From Verrucomicrobiota bacterium (lineage in GTDB: Bacteria > Verrucomicrobiota > Verrucomicrobiia > Chthoniobacterales > UBA10450), in the NCBI GenBank assembly GCA_003218785.1, contig QHOM01000001.1:1-15297 (forward strand): 15,297 nt of DNA. Reading direction: 5' to 3'. Each line of letters begins with the position of its first letter. Position 1 is the stretch's first letter. Shown piece by piece: positions 6,627 through 13,018 of this stretch. The notes under the pieces were generated by a model. The model searched no databases, was not told the DNA's origin, and saw only the letters and a list, made by a program, of their open reading frames with translations. A program made the position numbers and the translations under genes.

Positions 6627-6641
6627 TCCGGCACTGCCGGA
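6627..6641 (-). repeat. Hairpin between GIY-YIG stop and tRNA-fMet remnant (copy 1)
   Basis: Minus strand TCCGGC-AGT-GCCGGA: a 6-bp perfect stem and 3-base loop, directly after the in-phase TAA (6644-6642) of the ancestral GIY-YIG frame and directly before the T-arm remnant. Confidence 0.75.
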
Positions 6642-6837
6642 TTATGAGCTGCTCCGATGCAGACCTGTCATCGAATAAAACCTTTGCCACGTCCCTGTCG
6701 TTTGAGCCGACTTTCCAATTTCCTTGTGATTGACCGGTGTTATGTTGTTCAACCCTGCGCGGAACATCGTCAGCCAGCCCAACGTACAACCTTCCTTCGC
6801 AATTTCGAAGGATGTAAACGCGATAAGTTGCCGGCAT
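6642..6837 (-). pseudogene. GIY-YIG nuclease gene with internal deletion, next to tRNA-fMet
   Basis: ATG 6837 lies 11 bases after the CCA of tRNA-fMet. The N-terminal 37 codons are intact and close to the second copy: YRVYIL, RLYVGLADDVPRRVEQHN. After codon 37 about 67 bases present in copy 2 (the GPW strand region up to LTHA) are missing, and a one-base loss in a T run follows. The remaining DNA matches copy 2 up to the TAA at 6644-6642. The open frame as read runs out of phase, through the tRNA remnant and into copy 2, ending at 6478. The catalytic Glu helix is out of frame, so it is not active. Confidence 0.78.
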
Positions 6838-6848
6838 CCAGCAGGAAT

Positions 6849-6925
6849 TGGTTGCGGGGGCGGGATTTGAACCCGCGGCCTTCAGGTTATGAGCCTGACG
6901 AGCTACCAGGCTGCTCCACCCCGCA
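6849..6925 (-). tRNA. Initiator tRNA-fMet (anticodon CAT)
   Basis: 77 bases with encoded CCA. Acceptor TGCGGGG/CCCCGCA, D-arm GAGC-AGCCTGGTA-GCTC, anticodon stem TCAGG/CCTGA around loop CTCATAA (anticodon CAT), T-arm GCGGG-TTCAAAT-CCCGC. The D-arm sequence and the GGTGGAGCAGCC start are those of initiators, not elongator Met. Two points are unusual: position 1 is T, giving a weak T1-A72 end pair instead of the common C1/A72 mismatch, and the anticodon stem has only two of the three usual consecutive G-C pairs (A-T in the first). It heads the GIY-YIG array. Confidence 0.96.
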
Positions 6926-6930
6926 TTTTC

Positions 6931-6959
6931 AGAATAGTTTCGATGTTGATCCTGCGCAA
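6931..6959 (-). promoter_or_regulatory. Candidate promoter of tRNA-fMet
   Basis: On the minus strand TTGCGC (6959-6954) and TATTCT (6936-6931) are separated by 17 bases, and the -10 ends five bases before the mature tRNA 5' end. Both boxes match the sigma-70 consensus only partly. If real, it would also be the only evident promoter for the GIY-YIG frames downstream. Confidence 0.3.
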
Positions 6960-7043
6960 ATCGAAAAACGTGTGTTCATCCGAAAGCCGGGTCGAGAAAG
7001 ACAATCTTGTTTGCGTTCGCCGTCGCTGTGACTTCGTTGATGG

Positions 7044-7988
7044 GTGGCGAAAGGATCCTCCGGGAAAAAAGAAAGCGGCAAAATTCTCGTTGGAACGGCC
7101 AGCTGGTCTGATCCGGGTTTTGTTCAGCATTGGTATCCCAAAGGAATGCGCGCGAATGAGCGGCTTGGTTGGTACGCGCAACAGTTTGAGATGGTCGAGG
7201 TGAACTCGACTTTTTATTCCGTGCCTGATTTGCGAATGGTTGAGCGCTGGTGCGCCGCCACGCCGGATCGGTTCACGTTCGATGTGAAACTGCATCAGCT
7301 CTTTTCGTTTCACTCGACAGCCGCGAAATTGTTGCCGCCAGATTTGCAACAGCGCGCAGAGACCGATGGAACAGGCAAGGTGAAGCGTACGCCCGCTCTG
7401 GAAGAAGCCATGCTGAACGTTTTTTTGGGTTCCATGTCGATCTTGCGCTCGGCTGGGAAACTCGGCGTCCTTCTCTTGCAACTCTCGCCTGCATTTTCGC
7501 CGCGAATACACAAACTGGAAGAGCTCGAGCATTTAATAGACGTGCTTCGCGATTATCCGTTGGCGATTGAATTTCGAAATCGCAACTGGGTGATCGGCGA
7601 CCAGTTAAGATCAACGATCAGTTTTCTGCGAGCGCGCAGAGTGGCTTTTGTGAATGTCGATACGCCAGCGGCTGATCATTTCACAATCATGCCGTCGGAC
7701 CTGAATGAAATCACGAGCCCGGGCTTCTCCTACCTGCGGTTGCATGGACGAAATGCGCGTGGCTATCTCTCCGGGAAAACTGTAGCCGCCCGGTTTGATT
7801 ACGATTACAGCGATCAGGAGATTGTAGAAGTTGCGGAGCGAAGCAAAAAGCTGGCCCGGAAGACCCGTGAATTGCATGTGATTTTCAATAACAACAATCT
7901 CGATTACGCGCCGCGAGCGGCCGCTCGTTTGCGCGTAGCACTTAGCCAATTGTTTTCAGCTCCGCCCCAGACACCCGAGTTGTTTTAG
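7044..7988 (+). CDS. DUF72 family protein (YecE-like)
   Basis: 314 residues, slightly long for the family. The N-terminus has the DUF72 signature ILVGTASWSDPGF...WYP followed by LGWYAQQFEMVEVNSTFY (about 13-58). Further typical blocks are the PDRFTFDVKLHQLFS segment (about 75-88), LGVLLLQLSPAF (about 140-151), PLAIEFRNRNW (about 171-181), FVNVDTPA (about 201-208), YLRLHGRN (about 228-235) and the C-terminal VIFNNNNLDYAPRAA. The family folds as a TIM barrel and has no settled biochemical role. The start must lie after the in-frame TGA at 7038; GTG 7044 is the first candidate, with only a weak ribosome binding site. It is divergent from tRNA-fMet and followed closely by the DUF2062 gene, suggesting co-transcription. 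Confidence 0.9.
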   Translation: MAKGSSGKKESGKILVGTASWSDPGFVQHWYPKGMRANERLGWYAQQFEMVEVNSTFYSVPDLRMVERWCAATPDRFTFDVKLHQLFSFHSTAAKLLPPDLQQRAETDGTGKVKRTPALEEAMLNVFLGSMSILRSAGKLGVLLLQLSPAFSPRIHKLEELEHLIDVLRDYPLAIEFRNRNWVIGDQLRSTISFLRARRVAFVNVDTPAADHFTIMPSDLNEITSPGFSYLRLHGRNARGYLSGKTVAARFDYDYSDQEIVEVAERSKKLARKTRELHVIFNNNNLDYAPRAAARLRVALSQLFSAPPQTPELF

Positions 7989-8002
7989 TTTACGCTTTGG
8001 CC

Positions 8003-8527
8003 GTGCAGGAATCAGACTCACCGGCAACGCGAGTTTACGAGTCACGATTGCCACAGCCCCTGGCGCGGCTGAAGCGCTGGTTGGTCGCCCACCACATGAC
8101 GCTGATAACAATCGCCGACACACCGCACTCAATCGCACTCGGCTCCGCTATTGGAATCTTTTTCGGTTTCACGCCGCTGTGGAGCCTGAAAACGCTGCTT
8201 TCCATCGTAATCGCATGGATATGTCGATGTAATAAGATCGCGGCGGCAATCGCCGTGACGTTGCATGACGTACTAATCTTCGCCATGCCGGCGGTCTATC
8301 TGGCAGAGTACAAACTCGGTTGGTGGACGTTGTATCATCACGCGCCGGACCGCGTGCGCTTTGGGCATTTCGGATTGCACGATTATCTGAGCTGGCACCT
8401 CTTTTCGCGAATCGTGTGGCCCGCGTTGGTCGGTTCGCTTTTCCTGGCAGTGCCGTCCGCTTTGATTGTCTATTTTTTGATGCGCTTGTTGCTGAGCCGC
8501 TCGCGGGCGCCTCAAAAAATGGTGTGA
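8003..8527 (+). CDS. DUF2062 domain membrane protein
   Basis: About 174 residues. The core after an amphipathic basic start (LARLKRWLVAHHMTLI) is TPHSIALGSAIGIFFGFTPLWSLKTLLSIVIAWICRCNKIAAA, the hallmark DUF2062 region of two membrane hairpins; a further hydrophobic pair lies near the C-terminus (IVWPALVGSLFLAVPSALIVYFLM). The function of the family is unknown, though members are inner-membrane proteins often found near cell-envelope genes. The start is unclear: GTG 8003 is preferred over TTG 7997, and neither has a ribosome binding site. The DUF72 stop is only 14 bases upstream, so the two genes are probably co-transcribed. Confidence 0.85.
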   Translation: MQESDSPATRVYESRLPQPLARLKRWLVAHHMTLITIADTPHSIALGSAIGIFFGFTPLWSLKTLLSIVIAWICRCNKIAAAIAVTLHDVLIFAMPAVYLAEYKLGWWTLYHHAPDRVRFGHFGLHDYLSWHLFSRIVWPALVGSLFLAVPSALIVYFLMRLLLSRSRAPQKMV

Positions 8528-8621
8528 GCGACGACGTTTGTCGCGCCAACAGCGTTTTTCTGCCTCAGCGTGTTGCCAATCAGAATGCGTCGATTAAGGT
8601 GCTGCGGTTCAACGGGTCCTT

Positions 8622-9575
8622 ATGCACTTTTCACGCCGATTTCTCATCGTCATTTTTGCCTTTATTGCGAGCGTAGCCATTCTCCGTTCGGCCGTCGCCG
8701 CGCAAGCGTGCGTTATTATCGATGCGCAGACGGGCTACATTTTGGAACAGCAGGAGCCCCGAAGAAAACTGCAGGTCGGCAGTCTAACTAAAATTGCGAC
8801 TGCGAGTGTGGTGCTCGATTGGGCGGAACGGAAATCCAGCAATCTCAACGAGACAGTTATGATCCCGCAGGAGGCGTTTGCCGGGACCCAGGAAAACAAC
8901 ATCGGCTTTCAGCCCGGAGACAGCATCACACTGCGTGATCTGTTGTATGCCGCGCTCGTCCAATCCGACAACATTGCGGCGTACACGTTGGCGCACCATG
9001 TTGGCGGGCAGTTGGGATCGCTTTTGTCCGGTGAGGTTACCTCAAAAATGACGTCAGTTGACGCGTTCGTTATCCAGATGAACGCGTTGGCCAAGCAGCT
9101 AAAGATGGAGCGCACACGCTTTGTCAACCCGCATGGCATCGACTACCAGGTGCGACCGATGCCGTTTTCAACAGCGGAAGACATGGCGCGCCTGACCCGA
9201 TACGCCATGAACAAAGCAAGTTTCCGTTTTTATGTGTCCCAAAAACAGCGTCAGATTTCATTCGATCGAGGTGGGCATCGGCTCAATTATGTTCTTCGTA
9301 ATACGAACGAACTTTTGGGAACAAACGGCATCGACGGAGTCAAAACCGGCCGCACAACCCGAGCGGGTGACTGTTTGATTCTTTCCGCTAACCGCCCGCC
9401 GGAAGTACTGACACAAGGGCAGATGATAACTGTGTATCAGCGTCGTTTGATCGTAGTTCTGCTCGGCAGCACGAATCGATTTGGTGAAGGCGCGGGCCTT
9501 GTGCAACGCGGGTGGCAGCTCTACGACCAATGGGCCGCCGGCGGTCGCGTTGCCGACTCAAAAAAAATGCTCTGA
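8622..9575 (+). CDS. D-alanyl-D-alanine carboxypeptidase (peptidase S11, PBP5-like)
   Basis: 317 residues. A Sec signal peptide (about 1-27, RRFLIVIFAFIASVAI...AVAA) sends it to the periplasm. The three active-site motifs of the family are present: SLTK at 54-57 with the nucleophilic Ser, SDN at 115-117, and KTG at 241-243 (GVKTGRT). It would trim the terminal D-Ala from peptidoglycan pentapeptides. It ends soon after the catalytic domain, so the C-terminal beta domain and amphipathic membrane anchor of classic PBP5/6 are absent, making it a short soluble form. ATG 8622 has no strong ribosome binding site. The phosphofructokinase gene starts 16 bases after its stop, which suggests an operon, and it may belong with the DUF72/DUF2062 pair upstream. 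Confidence 0.93.
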   Translation: MHFSRRFLIVIFAFIASVAILRSAVAAQACVIIDAQTGYILEQQEPRRKLQVGSLTKIATASVVLDWAERKSSNLNETVMIPQEAFAGTQENNIGFQPGDSITLRDLLYAALVQSDNIAAYTLAHHVGGQLGSLLSGEVTSKMTSVDAFVIQMNALAKQLKMERTRFVNPHGIDYQVRPMPFSTAEDMARLTRYAMNKASFRFYVSQKQRQISFDRGGHRLNYVLRNTNELLGTNGIDGVKTGRTTRAGDCLILSANRPPEVLTQGQMITVYQRRLIVVLLGSTNRFGEGAGLVQRGWQLYDQWAAGGRVADSKKML

Positions 9576-9591
9576 TCCCGCTGTTACGAAA

Positions 9592-10568
9592 ATGAAGCCG
9601 CGGATTGGTGTTCTAACCAGTGGTGGTGATTGCCCGGGACTGAACGCGGTTTTGCGTGGAGTCGTGCTCGCAGCAGAAAAACTCGGTTGGGAAGTACTCG
9701 GGTTTCGCGATGGATTCGAAGGACTTCTTCCACCAGGCGATCATGTTATTCTCGATCGGCAGAGCATTAACGGAATCATGGCGTTGGGAGGCACGATGAT
9801 CGGCACAACCAATCGCGGTCATTTCGTCGCGAAAGTTGGCGCCGGAGAGCGCACCATCGTTCCGCCTGAAATAATCGAGCATTCCCGGCAAGTTTTGAAT
9901 GAGGCGGGTGTGAAAACGTTAATTATCATCGGCGGAGACGGTTCGATGGTGACCGCGCAGCAATTGCAAGAGGCGGGCATCAATTGCATCGGCGTCCCAA
10001 AGACCATCGACAATGATCTTGAAGCCACGGCCATGACGTTCGGATTTGATTCCGCGGTCGCGACTGTCATGGATGCGCTCGACCGCTTGCACACCAGTGC
10101 CATGAGTCACAAACGCGTCATGGTAGTGGAGGTGATGGGACGCCATGCCGGCTGGATCGCATTGCACGGCGGAATCGCCGGCGGTGCTGATGTTATTTTG
10201 ATTCCGGAGATCCCGTTTGATTACGAAAGCGCGAGACGAAGGATGGCGAATTCCGGTTGGGAGGAATCGGCGAAATCGTGGCGCGTGAGATCGCCCAGCG
10301 CACTGGTAAGGAGACGCGCTGTTGCGTGCTTGGACATCTGCAGCGCGGTGGTGCGCCGACCACCCTCGATCGAATTCTCGGTACACGTTTTGGCGTGAAA
10401 GCCGTTCAACTGGCTAACGAGGGACACTTCGGATCGATGGTCAGCTATCAGAATTATCAAGTGCGGCACGTGCCAATCGCCGAGGCGGTAAACCGGCTGC
10501 GCCTCGTTCCGCCCAATGGTGAGATGGTGCAAACCGCCCGCGACGTTGAAATCTCCTTCGGCGACTGA
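9592..10568 (+). pseudogene. 6-phosphofructokinase gene broken by a deletion and frameshift
   Basis: From ATG 9592 the frame encodes the N-terminal two thirds of a PfkA-family enzyme: GVLTSGGDCPGLNAV (6-20), GGDGS (114-118), PKTIDND (136-142) with the catalytic Asp, and MGRHAGWIAL (182-191), up to PFDYES (208-213). At about 10231 the coding moves to another frame, which reads RETKDGEFRLGGIGEIVARE, CVLGHLQRGGAP (the C-terminal substrate-binding His/Arg region), and on to the TGA at 10568. The family segment expected between them, including the SIVVVAEG strand with a substrate-binding Glu, is absent, so roughly 20-30 codons are lost besides the phase change. As read the first frame ends at 10398 with a nonsense tail. 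The Gly in GGDGS with Lys in PKTIDND points to an ATP-using group III PFK. It is a pseudogene, or an assembly error in a real gene. Confidence 0.85.
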
Positions 10569-10585
10569 TTGTCGATGTTCTGTAG

Positions 10586-10604
10586 CGGCGGTCTATGACC
10601 GCCG
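10586..10604. repeat. REP-like hairpin just upstream of argG
   Basis: cggcggtc-tat-gaccgccg: an 8-bp perfect stem and 3-base loop, preceded by tgtag. It ends nine bases before the argG ATG, so it would occupy the ribosome binding region if transcribed. No T run follows. The form resembles dispersed REP elements. Confidence 0.65.
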
Positions 10605-10613
10605 ATTTCTGTT

Positions 10614-11843
10614 ATGAAAATCGTCTTGGCATATTCTGGCGGCCTCGACACGTCGGTGATCCTCCGCTGGCTCAAAGACAATTTTCAGGCGGAGATTATC
10701 GCCTTTTGCGCCGATATCGGCCAGCAAGAAGAACTCGACGGCCTGGAAGAAAAGGCGATGCACACAGGCGCGGCCAAATGTTACATCGATAATCTCCAAG
10801 AAGAATTCGCGCGCGATTTCATCTTTCCGATGTTTCAGGCCGGCGCAATTTACGAGGGCCAATATTTCCTCGGGACAAGCATCGCGCGTCCGCTGATCGC
10901 AAAGCGAATGGTCGAGATCGCGCGTGCCGAGAAAGCCGACGCCATTGCGCACGGCGCAACGGGGAAGGGGAATGATCAAGTCCGTTTCGAGCTAGCCGCG
11001 GCAGCGCTTGCGCCTGATCTGCGCGTAATTGCGCCCTGGCGCGAGGAACGTTTTCGCAAACAACTTCCCGGTCGCGCCGAGATGATCGCATTCGCGAAAG
11101 CGAATGGAATCCTGGTAGAAGCGAGCGCGCAAAAGCCGTATTCGATGGATCGCAATCTTCTCCACATCAGTTACGAGGCCGGCGTGTTGGAGGACCCATG
11201 GTTCGACGCCAGCTCAAAAGAAATGCGTGACATGTACAAATTGAGCGTCGCGCCCGAAGACGCGCCTAACGAACCTGAATATGTCGATCTTGTGTTTGAG
11301 AATGGCAATTGCGACGGAGTGAATGGAAAAAAACTCTCGCCGCTCGGCGTGGTAAAAACACTGAACAAACTCGGCGGAAAACACGGAATCGGCCGCGTGG
11401 ACATTGTGGAAAATCGCTTCGTCGGAATGAAAAGCCGCGGCGTTTACGAGACGCCCGCAGGTGCCATTTTGCATTTCGCACATCGCCAAATGGAAACACT
11501 CACCATGGACCGCGAAGTAATGCATCTGCGCGACAGCCTTATTCCGAAATACAGCGCGCTCGTTTACAACGGTTTCTGGTTTTCGCCTGAACGCGAGGCG
11601 CTGCAAGCCCTGGTTACGGAAACGCAACGCGACGTGACTGGAGTCGTGCGCCTCAAACTGTACAAAGGCAACATCATCGTTGCCGGCCGCAAAAGCCCGA
11701 AAAGTCTCTATGATCCAAAGATTGCGACAATGGAAGCCGATGCATCCGCATACGACCAAAGTGATGCGACTGGCTTCATTCGGCTAAACGCGCTGCGACT
11801 AAGAGTTCGCGCCGCGTTAAGATCAAAAGATGGCGGCGATTGA
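10614..11843 (+). CDS. argG: Argininosuccinate synthase
   Basis: 409 residues, the usual length. It joins citrulline and aspartate with ATP to form argininosuccinate, the penultimate step of arginine synthesis in the cytoplasm. Clear markers are the N-type ATP pyrophosphatase P-loop AYSGGLDTS (6-14), HGATGKGNDQVRFE (about 113-126), the citrulline/aspartate-binding YSMDRNLLHISYE segment (about 179-191) and GRKSPKSLYD near the C-terminus. The start ATG 10614 gives the exact family N-terminus (MKIVLAYSGG) and is certain, although no ribosome binding site is visible and a REP-like hairpin lies nine bases upstream. It is 45 bases after the broken phosphofructokinase gene. No ARG box or other arginine operator is evident. 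It converges on the HEPN gene. Confidence 0.98.
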   Translation: MKIVLAYSGGLDTSVILRWLKDNFQAEIIAFCADIGQQEELDGLEEKAMHTGAAKCYIDNLQEEFARDFIFPMFQAGAIYEGQYFLGTSIARPLIAKRMVEIARAEKADAIAHGATGKGNDQVRFELAAAALAPDLRVIAPWREERFRKQLPGRAEMIAFAKANGILVEASAQKPYSMDRNLLHISYEAGVLEDPWFDASSKEMRDMYKLSVAPEDAPNEPEYVDLVFENGNCDGVNGKKLSPLGVVKTLNKLGGKHGIGRVDIVENRFVGMKSRGVYETPAGAILHFAHRQMETLTMDREVMHLRDSLIPKYSALVYNGFWFSPEREALQALVTETQRDVTGVVRLKLYKGNIIVAGRKSPKSLYDPKIATMEADASAYDQSDATGFIRLNALRLRVRAALRSKDGGD

Positions 11844-11858
11844 TGTCCATCGTCGCCG
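11834..11858. terminator. Weak bulged hairpin at the argG stop
   Basis: cggcga (11834-11839) pairs with tcgccg (11853-11858), and gat/atc inside may extend the stem. It overlaps the argG stop codon and has no U tract, so it is a poor intrinsic terminator. It sits in the short space between two convergent genes. Confidence 0.25.
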
Positions 11859-11936
11859 GCGGTTATATGCTATGAAGATAGGGCCATGTGAAGACTTTAT
11901 CTTACGCCAAGAAGTTTTCTCGATTCAGTCGCGATT

Positions 11937-12662
11937 TCAGTCTGAAGTTGCCATTCCGCTTCTTCGAGTTTTTGGCGTTGCGTCATTGTTACGCTTCACC
12001 AGACGTAAGAAGTGGTCTCGAACTGGTTTCGAGAACTGAATGATTTTATCAAGCTCTGGAAAAATCTCTGGATAGATAAAATTACTGGGGTTGGCCCATT
12101 TAGTGCGCCGGCTAAACTTGATCTTCTTGTAACGTCCAAAATAGAGGTTTTTCCACATTAGATTCTGGCGTGCATGAGAATGTGTCGACCGAATTTCTTC
12201 AAGACGGCCGTTGATCGCATTTCCGGTGGCTGTGTCGGCGAGAACAGACCGGCAATATTTTCTCAAGTGCCAAACAGCCTTGTCCAGTTCTAGCAGTCCC
12301 AACCCGTCCGTGTTGAGTGGGTGCTCGAAGTATCGGTTGATTCCTTGCGCGCCTAGTCGCTGTATGAACTGTGTGATATCGCCGGGGATTTCGAACGATA
12401 AATTTCTAATCGTTCGCACTCGATCAAGCGCCCTCGAGACATCATGCCTCAACCCCTTCGTGGTAGTACGGTGGTAAAGAAGGATGGCTTTCAAATATTT
12501 CTCGATGCTCTGCAATGCTGACCACAGAAATTGTAGATCGAAGCCGATACGATACAGTGCACGCGCGGCAACATAGTCTTCATCTGCGACATCTCGAAAC
12601 GAGCGGGTTATGTAGTCGTCGATTTTCGCGCGGGTAATAGGTCCTTTTTCGGTTGGCCTCAT
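11937..12662 (-). CDS. HEPN-domain protein, last gene of a methyltransferase-nuclease cassette
   Basis: 241 residues. Residues about 20-85 (DEDYVAARALYRIGFDLQFLWSA, then QSIEKYLKAILLY, then KGLRHDVSRAL) follow the HEPN pattern: an N-terminal helix, a helix with E-KYLKA, and a short loop ending in RHD before the last helix. The DKAVWHLRKYCR helix (about 127-138) probably completes the bundle. HEPN proteins include RNases in toxin-antitoxin, CRISPR and restriction systems, but some are only binding or structural partners. The usual Rx4-6H catalytic motif is not obvious here, so nuclease activity is uncertain. The basic C-terminal third is unassigned. Its ATG follows directly on the TAA of the small gene upstream (no gap), so it is translated with it. 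Base composition is poorer in GC than in argG next door, consistent with acquisition. Confidence 0.7.
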   Translation of the reverse strand: MRPTEKGPITRAKIDDYITRSFRDVADEDYVAARALYRIGFDLQFLWSALQSIEKYLKAILLYHRTTTKGLRHDVSRALDRVRTIRNLSFEIPGDITQFIQRLGAQGINRYFEHPLNTDGLGLLELDKAVWHLRKYCRSVLADTATGNAINGRLEEIRSTHSHARQNLMWKNLYFGRYKKIKFSRRTKWANPSNFIYPEIFPELDKIIQFSKPVRDHFLRLVKRNNDATPKTRRSGMATSD

Positions 12663-12977
12663 TTACCCGTCTTCATCTTGTCGCGCGACATCGAGTGCTC
12701 GTTGACGGCGACGTTCTTCCCTTCGCAGCTTTTCGATAATTAAGCCTTTAATCACTTCAGCATTACGCTCTGTATTAGAGTGATAGTAAAACCGATCGCG
12801 AAACCACCAAAGGCAACGACGGTAATCCGCCACTAGAAGCACTGGCGTTTTAACCTGAATTGCGAAGGCTTCAGCATATTCGTCCTCTGTTATTTCACGA
12901 TCCGGAAACGTTCCGGAACGAACGGTATAGCGTGGAGCGACCCATTCTCGTTTGCCAAAAATAATCCATTTCCTCAT
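12663..12977 (-). CDS. Small protein of unknown function in a methyltransferase-nuclease cassette
   Basis: 104 residues from ATG 12977, which has a GAGGG ribosome binding site seven bases upstream. The alternative ATG 13022 overlaps the methyltransferase stop as ATGA but has only a weak site; it would add 15 residues. Seen in the sequence: WIIFGKREWVAPRY at the start, an acidic EITEDEYAEAF helix, LLVADYRRCLWWFRDRFYYHS with a cluster of aromatics (about 47-67), and a strongly basic helix (IIEKLRREERRRQRAL). From memory, similar YRRCLWWFRDRFY segments occur ahead of HNH nuclease domains in other proteins; no HNH domain is present here. Function is unknown. Position between a DNA methyltransferase-nuclease and a HEPN protein suggests it works with them. 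Confidence 0.7.
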   Translation of the reverse strand: MRKWIIFGKREWVAPRYTVRSGTFPDREITEDEYAEAFAIQVKTPVLLVADYRRCLWWFRDRFYYHSNTERNAEVIKGLIIEKLRREERRRQRALDVARQDEDG

Positions 12978-12984
12978 CCAGATT

Positions 12985-12990
12985 CCCTCA
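12985..12990 (-). promoter_or_regulatory. Ribosome binding site favouring the start at 12977
   Basis: TGAGGG on the minus strand, seven bases before ATG 12977. It outweighs the weakly preceded ATG at 13022 that overlaps the methyltransferase stop. Confidence 0.55.
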
Positions 12991-13018
12991 GAATGATCAA
13001 TTGCGGCCGAAGTAGCGG

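Larger units (their letters stand above)
6276..6848 (-). mobile_element. tRNA-fMet-associated GIY-YIG array (two tandem units)
   Basis: Two head-to-tail units, each of the form GIY-YIG gene, hairpin, tRNA-fMet 3' part with CCA. The tRNA 3' part occurs three times as a direct repeat of about 31 bases (6848-6878, 6596-6626, 6275-6305). Units are about 250 and 320 bases, the shorter one carrying a deletion. Nothing but the nuclease frame lies inside. A single-gene tRNA-targeting element is the interpretation; plain tandem duplication of a tRNA-plus-gene unit is the alternative. Confidence 0.55.

Noticed and set aside
10257..10568. Separate gene starting at TTG 10257
   Set aside because: It is the C-terminal part of phosphofructokinase, and homology continues upstream of this codon in the same frame.
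11214..11759. 181-codon minus-strand frame inside argG
   Set aside because: Shadow of argG; the plus strand encodes an unambiguous full-length enzyme.
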